A stretch of DNA of 64,000 bases from Durusdinium trenchii (lineage: Eukaryota; Sar; Dinophyceae; Suessiales; Symbiodiniaceae): contig CAXAMN010001248.1 in NCBI GenBank assembly GCA_963970005.1, forward strand, positions 1-64,000, written 5' to 3'. Positions 62,101 through 64,000 of the stretch are shown piece by piece. Made by a program: the position numbers and the translations under genes. How positions within the stretch are numbered: position 1 is the first letter of the stretch; the number at the start of each line of letters is the position of its first letter. The notes beneath the pieces were generated by a model. The model saw only the letters and a program-made list of their open reading frames with translations, was not told the origin of the DNA and ran no database searches.

Positions 62101-63967
62101 GGCGCAACTTACGGCACCCTCTTCGTGCTCGAAGGTCAAGCACAAGCGGCACCGAACCATTCAAAGTCCAGCTTGATGAAAAACACTGCGGAATCAAAGA
62201 TACATTGAAGCTTCTTATCTAACAGGGCCGTAGAGTCATTGCTTGGGACTTCACAGCTCAGGCATGGGCTTCAGCTTCAGCTGAACAACTGTGATCACTC
62301 TCATCAACCTTCATTTCCTGACTGCGACAACGAATCCGCCCATTGGCGCGCATCTTGCAACCTGATCCATGAGCGCACCTGCCCGACAAGTCCCAGTCCG
62401 ACCACCAAACGACCAACTCTTGAACAAAAGTGTGCCTAATTATGTATATGGAATCATATGGCCTATGTTGATGTTTTGGCCGCCCATTTAGGCCCATCAA
62501 ACAACCACACGGACCCCCGCAGCCACCCCCACCAGGCGGCCACTCATCCACTGAAGGCAAACGAGGAGCCGAATCCACAGAAATGTCCTGGGCAGCTGAC
62601 TCTTGGGGGGGCACACTGGTAGGGGAATCAGCTTGCGGTAGAACTGTTGTGTGTGTGTGTGTGTCAAGGAGTTTTCTTCCATGCTGGTTTTGCTTCGCAC
62701 TTTGGCCTGCGATTCAGGGGGCGTCTTACATCACATCTAGATGCCTTGGAAGTCCATAAACCGGTCAGCCCTGACTGCATGGGACCAGCAGGTTGGGACC
62801 CAAAAGCCTTGATGGCGTAGAGTACAACCGCATCTCTGCACCAACGTCTCCTCCGGTTGAAGGAACCAAAATTTCATCTCCAACACTGACAGGCAGTTGT
62901 GCACCCCAAATGTTAATTGTATGGCCAACTCCACTGGCAACCTTCTCTGCTCCGTGCTGGAGCGCTTGTCAAAGCTGCTTTTGGCACGAACGGAAGATGA
63001 GCTCGAACCGACCAAGGTTTCTCCCCCTCAATGGCCCCGCCGCCACCTGTGAGATGAGCGGCTTTGGTGGATGCAGCAAAGCTGTCTATGTACAGGTTCA
63101 TGCGCAGCTCCTTCGGATCTGTAATGGAGCTGGTGCTCCTGGCCAGTGGGGCGGGGAGGAAGAGGGTCATCCAGAATTGGCGATTCAACATGTGAGTTGG
63201 TTGGCACATGTCTCATGTTCCCTCACGGTTCCCATAATAAAGGTACATATAGAAACGTATGCCTGTCGACCCGTCCGACCTACCAAGGCCGTTGTTTAAA
63301 GCAGCATGACCGGTTCACCAGTGCAAGGCGGGGGAACCGGCCCCGGGCCGGTTCTGCACAGCAAAAGATATACGGTTTGCCTGGTCACCCTCAGTCTTTC
63401 TACACTCCCCGAAGCCTCAGCACAAAGTTGCGCATGTTGCCGTCTCCAAGCATTTGAAGACCCCAGAGCTCATCCGCCTTGATGCGTGCAATGCGCGCGG
63501 CCTCCTGGCATCCACCAGAGCGAAAATCCGAGGCTTCCAAGACCAATGGGCTTCATGAGATCCACGCAAGTGTACAAAGGCAGTGCGACCACCGGACCTC
63601 ATGATGTCATGATCCAACAGCCTGAAACACTTGATCCAACTCTAAACACACGGAGCACCATGTTACAACCTCAGCCCCAGGCACTCCAAGGCACACCCAG
63701 AATCCTTCTAGATTCCCTAGATGATCTCCTAGCCTAGCAGTTTGCGCCTTAAATACCGTAAAAAGTACAATGTATGAGGCCTTCGGAACCAGGTTCAGTT
63801 GTCCAAGCACACTGGCCACAAAAATATGTAAACGCAGGCAACACGTGGTTTACAAGCCTTCCAGGACGTGCTGCCACGTCCGTTCCTCTTTGCTCCTGCC
63901 GGACCTCCTCCGGAACCTCGATCAACACGGGCTGGGTGGAGACCACGGTCCAATCTTCGCAGCGATC
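53007..63967 (-). CDS. RING-finger protein gene (3' part, interrupted by a retrotransposon in an intron)
   Basis: RING-H2 proteins bind two zinc ions and usually act as E3 ubiquitin ligases. The last three exons (53938-53843, 53601-53548, 53177-53007) join in phase to give CAICLGGAEAGASVRQLPCG, then HCFHGDCIKAWLRRGRQCPL, then GRC, followed by a Pro-rich tail and a TAG. The RING core ends CPLGRC instead of the usual CPxC, so the eighth ligand is displaced or lost. No start codon lies in these exons. Upstream candidate exons at 62.5-64.0 kb are on the same strand, and the gene runs off the right edge. Between them, a complete DIRS/PAT-like element occupies 54313-62238. Joining the two exon groups into one gene is inference. 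Confidence 0.6.
53548..53601 (-). CDS. RING gene exon, second half of RING
   Basis: 18 codons, AWLRRGRQCPLGRCGVPQ, TGCAG acceptor, CCTCAG/GACCGG donor (GA type). Confidence 0.68.
53843..53938 (-). CDS. RING gene exon, first half of RING
   Basis: Exactly 32 codons starting VWSCAICLGG and ending HCFHGDCIK, with zinc ligands CxxC, CxH and HxxC. GCCCAG acceptor, ATCAAG/GCCGGT donor (GC). Confidence 0.75.
54313..54594 (-). repeat. Split direct repeat B2
   Basis: Second copy of B, offset by 380 bases from B1 over the first 215 bases. Marks the 3' end of the element; a TA repeat (54299-54311) lies just outside. Confidence 0.92.
54626..54693 (-). repeat. Split direct repeat A2
   Basis: Second copy of A, directly abutting repeat B1 at 54693, as expected for the sequence of a circle junction. 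Confidence 0.93.
54693..54993 (-). repeat. Split direct repeat B1
   Basis: About 300 bases, nearly identical to B2. It includes the last codons of the recombinase (ends MKAMKRRK) and carries about 19 bases that B2 lacks. Confidence 0.92.
54954..55985 (-). CDS. Tyrosine recombinase of the retrotransposon
   Basis: 343 codons from the ATG at 55985 (MPKRILEGG), chosen because it overlaps the RNase H stop; the frame is open further upstream. N-terminal SAM-like domain with TRKRYDKAVDGFLQFL, then the catalytic domain: Arg in YYCMLRTGEVLGL, second Arg in YSLRRGGAT (Tyr in place of the usual His), His in GRWHTQKSA and the nucleophile Tyr in ARLYLNEG. It would integrate the circular cDNA. This frame is intact. 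The last codons lie in repeat B1. Confidence 0.88.
   Translation of the reverse strand: MPKRILEGGTEQERAKMRKQLGSLKGLTVQPATRKRYDKAVDGFLQFLKAENLHLPTDKRRLDPLVCDYLEHLWSSGKGRGQACDTLAGLQDTQPGLRNHMPAAWRLLRTWQHNEIPSRAPPLPEHVVQAMAGRAIFSNHHSFALSLLIGYYCMLRTGEVLGLLSSHIDCAKGALQAVISLGFTKGGKRHGAESVVLGLEPIVHLVKEWKKGVPAGAPMTSTPPKWRQLFNHALEKLGVASFQFRPYSLRRGGATFFFQKRQNLDWILVQGRWHTQKSARLYLNEGLAVLAQMRLPPQDPKLKPYLTVYRNFLLRPAFPTLEPPVGRTGGRGRGPMKAMKRRK
55978..56484 (-). CDS. RNase H (second part) of the retrotransposon
   Basis: 168 codons with HINSLELRAI (catalytic Glu), LHLTDSLVCLHAL (Asp) and TNPADKPSR (last Asp), the pattern of DIRS RNase H. The first catalytic Asp (SDAS) is upstream of the methyltransferase, about 1.2 kb away. 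The stop TAA overlaps the recombinase ATG region by 8 bases. Confidence 0.82.
   Translation of the reverse strand: MPLRRAQPGAGSEQDLAFKLCNMVSMKGEDIPLSTPSTQLVKFHRLRATIPAKLWRWRVVTGWKWRRGKEHINSLELRAILNSVRWRIEHCGHFNRRMLHLTDSLVCLHALTRGRTSSRRLRATMSRINALVLCSNSQFFWAYVSTDTNPADKPSRWGSRVKTKFRNA
56465..57700 (-). pseudogene. Cytosine-5 DNA methyltransferase domain of the retrotransposon
   Basis: C5 methyltransferases transfer a methyl group from S-adenosylmethionine to cytosine through a Cys-enzyme intermediate. Motifs in order: I (GLFDG/IGALRVATG, split by a frameshift near 57540), SAM-site acidic residue (YISVEKE), IV with the catalytic Cys (GAGPPCQGVSGLN, about 57316-57341), VI-like MESV, VIII-like IDAGTLLGVTGR, IX (VPSVAEREVMLGFP) and X (GNSWSVPV, about 56606-56632, in a third frame). 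Frames shift near 57540, 56990 and 56650, so this copy cannot be translated intact. The domain looks complete in motif content. Confidence 0.85.
57536..58330 (-). pseudogene. Reverse transcriptase C-terminal half, RNase H beginning and methyltransferase motif I
   Basis: LPMGFLNS (RT motif B region, 58330-58350) is followed after another shift by VYLDNYDVLEKV (motif C; the usual second Asp is Asn), then the RT thumb and CSDASLSGGG, the first RNase H strand with its Asp. The frame runs straight into VVVIGLFDG, the S-adenosylmethionine-binding motif I of cytosine methyltransferases, before a stop at 57536. Confidence 0.8.
58320..60968 (-). pseudogene. Gag C-terminal region and N-terminal half of reverse transcriptase
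   Basis: 882 codons in the same frame as the preceding segment after a TGA. Residues about 130-190 are an SR/K-rich tract (SRKKGKKKEKKK). Residues from about 740 are the RT fingers and palm: ICRLIIMNLVPLNE, then EDVKCFFYTMKVP with the motif A Asp. The frame ends by shift near 58330, where the RT motif LPMGF continues in another frame. Confidence 0.75.
60969..62160 (-). pseudogene. Gag-like N-terminal region of the retrotransposon
   Basis: Starts at the ATG at 62160 with a Cys-rich motif (CRLCLTFEH, then CAGCRSIRRI), followed by acidic and Lys/Arg-rich segments typical of nucleic-acid-binding Gag. After about 235 codons the protein-like frame jumps to one ending at an in-frame TGA near 60969 (SFIAFTDASYYGARMKVAG), so a frameshift is likely around 61450. 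The alternative frame stays open further to 59887 but is Arg/Ser-rich and looks like a shadow. Confidence 0.6.
62170..62238 (-). repeat. Split direct repeat A1
   Basis: 69 bases; identical to A2 at 54626-54693 except for one extra A. Marks the 5' end of the element on the minus strand. Confidence 0.93.
62533..62587 (-). CDS. Possible upstream exon of RING gene
   Basis: DISVDSAPRLPSVDEWPP between a GCCCAG acceptor and a GTGGGG donor. Short and unconfirmed. Confidence 0.35.
62640..62664. repeat. GT dinucleotide repeat
   Basis: A run of GT units in intron sequence; similar short GT or TA runs are at 26682-26695 and 49848-49880. Confidence 0.85.
62805..62975 (-). CDS. Possible upstream exon of RING gene (borders unclear)
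   Basis: Open frame with VELAIQLTFGVHNCLSVLEM and FLQPEETLVQRCGC. Splice borders and phase are ambiguous. Confidence 0.35.
63047..63138 (-). CDS. Upstream exon, probably RING gene
   Basis: STSSITDPKELRMNLYIDSF and AASTKAAHLT between a GCCAG acceptor and a CACAG/GTGGCG donor. Its first base completes the Arg codon split at 63416. Confidence 0.58.
63416..63504 (-). CDS. Upstream exon, probably RING gene
   Basis: EAARIARIKADELWGLQMLG after a GCCAG acceptor; GAG/GCTTCG donor (GC). In phase with both neighbours. Confidence 0.58.
63854..63967 (-). CDS. Upstream exon, probably RING gene
   Basis: 38 codons; includes DWTVVSTQPVLIEVPEEVRQ. GCAAG acceptor and GTAAAC donor; phase 0 into the next exon. 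The gene continues beyond the window. Confidence 0.55.
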
Positions 63968-64000
63968 CTTGCTTGGCGAAGAAAACAAAGGGATTGGAGA

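Larger units (their letters stand above)
54313..62238 (-). mobile_element. DIRS/PAT-like tyrosine-recombinase retrotransposon encoding a DNA methyltransferase (decayed)
   Basis: Read on the minus strand the order is A1 repeat, gag-like Lys/Arg-rich region, reverse transcriptase, start of RNase H, cytosine-5 DNA methyltransferase, rest of RNase H, tyrosine recombinase, then B1-A2-B2 repeats. Tyrosine recombinase plus split direct repeats is the hallmark of PAT/Ngaro-type DIRS-order elements, which integrate through a circular intermediate without target duplication. Retrotransposons carrying captured cytosine methyltransferases have been described in dinoflagellates. At least six frame breaks and an in-frame TGA show that this copy is dead or badly sequenced. 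It sits between exons of a host gene, in the same orientation. Confidence 0.9.

Overview
The window looks like nuclear DNA of a dinoflagellate, most likely a Symbiodiniaceae alga. It has long, repeat-rich introns around very short GC-rich exons. Intron donors are a mix of GT, GC and apparently GA, always with AG acceptors. It also carries a tyrosine-recombinase retrotransposon that encodes a cytosine DNA methyltransferase, a combination known from dinoflagellates. Two short N runs (30833-30842 and 48089-48098) show that this is a scaffolded assembly. No bacterial operon, CRISPR array or tRNA was recognised.

Layout, left to right. (1) 1-6359, plus strand: one very long reading frame, open at the left edge and interrupted by a single in-frame TAG. 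It encodes a D5-type superfamily 3 helicase-like ATPase, a polymerase-palm-like region, a papain/OTU-like cysteine protease-like region, a C2H2 zinc finger and, after the TAG, a DDE-type transposase-like protein. It may be a self-replicating type of DNA transposon. (2) About 7.3-47 kb, minus strand: a giant gene of at least 50 small exons. The part from 33.4 to 11.4 kb is securely an SMG1-type PI3K-related kinase (PIKK), the kinase of nonsense-mediated mRNA decay. Exon phases interlock through most of it, and the catalytic loop, activation loop and the characteristic TKTKPKKL and NRxxCxxW motifs are present. Introns hold microsatellites, a small MITE-like family, an 18S rRNA fragment and an unrelated intronless gene (25527-26402, same strand). 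(3) 47.6-49.7 kb, minus strand: an intronless zinc-finger plus kinesin-light-chain-type TPR gene, broken by an assembly gap. (4) 53.0 kb to beyond 64 kb, minus strand: the 3' part of a spliced RING-finger gene. One of its introns holds (5) a roughly 7.9-kb DIRS/PAT-like retrotransposon (54313-62238). That element has a complete set of split direct repeats (A1 ... B1-A2-B2), gag-like, RT, DNA methyltransferase, RNase H and tyrosine recombinase regions, and many frameshifts.

The genes do not form a pathway. The biology is one conserved host kinase gene and one RING gene, both inflated by mobile and simple repeats, plus two autonomous mobile elements of unusual coding content. All exon calls come from reading the sequence (open frame, splice-like borders, phase continuity, recalled family motifs). 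No alignment or transcript data were available.
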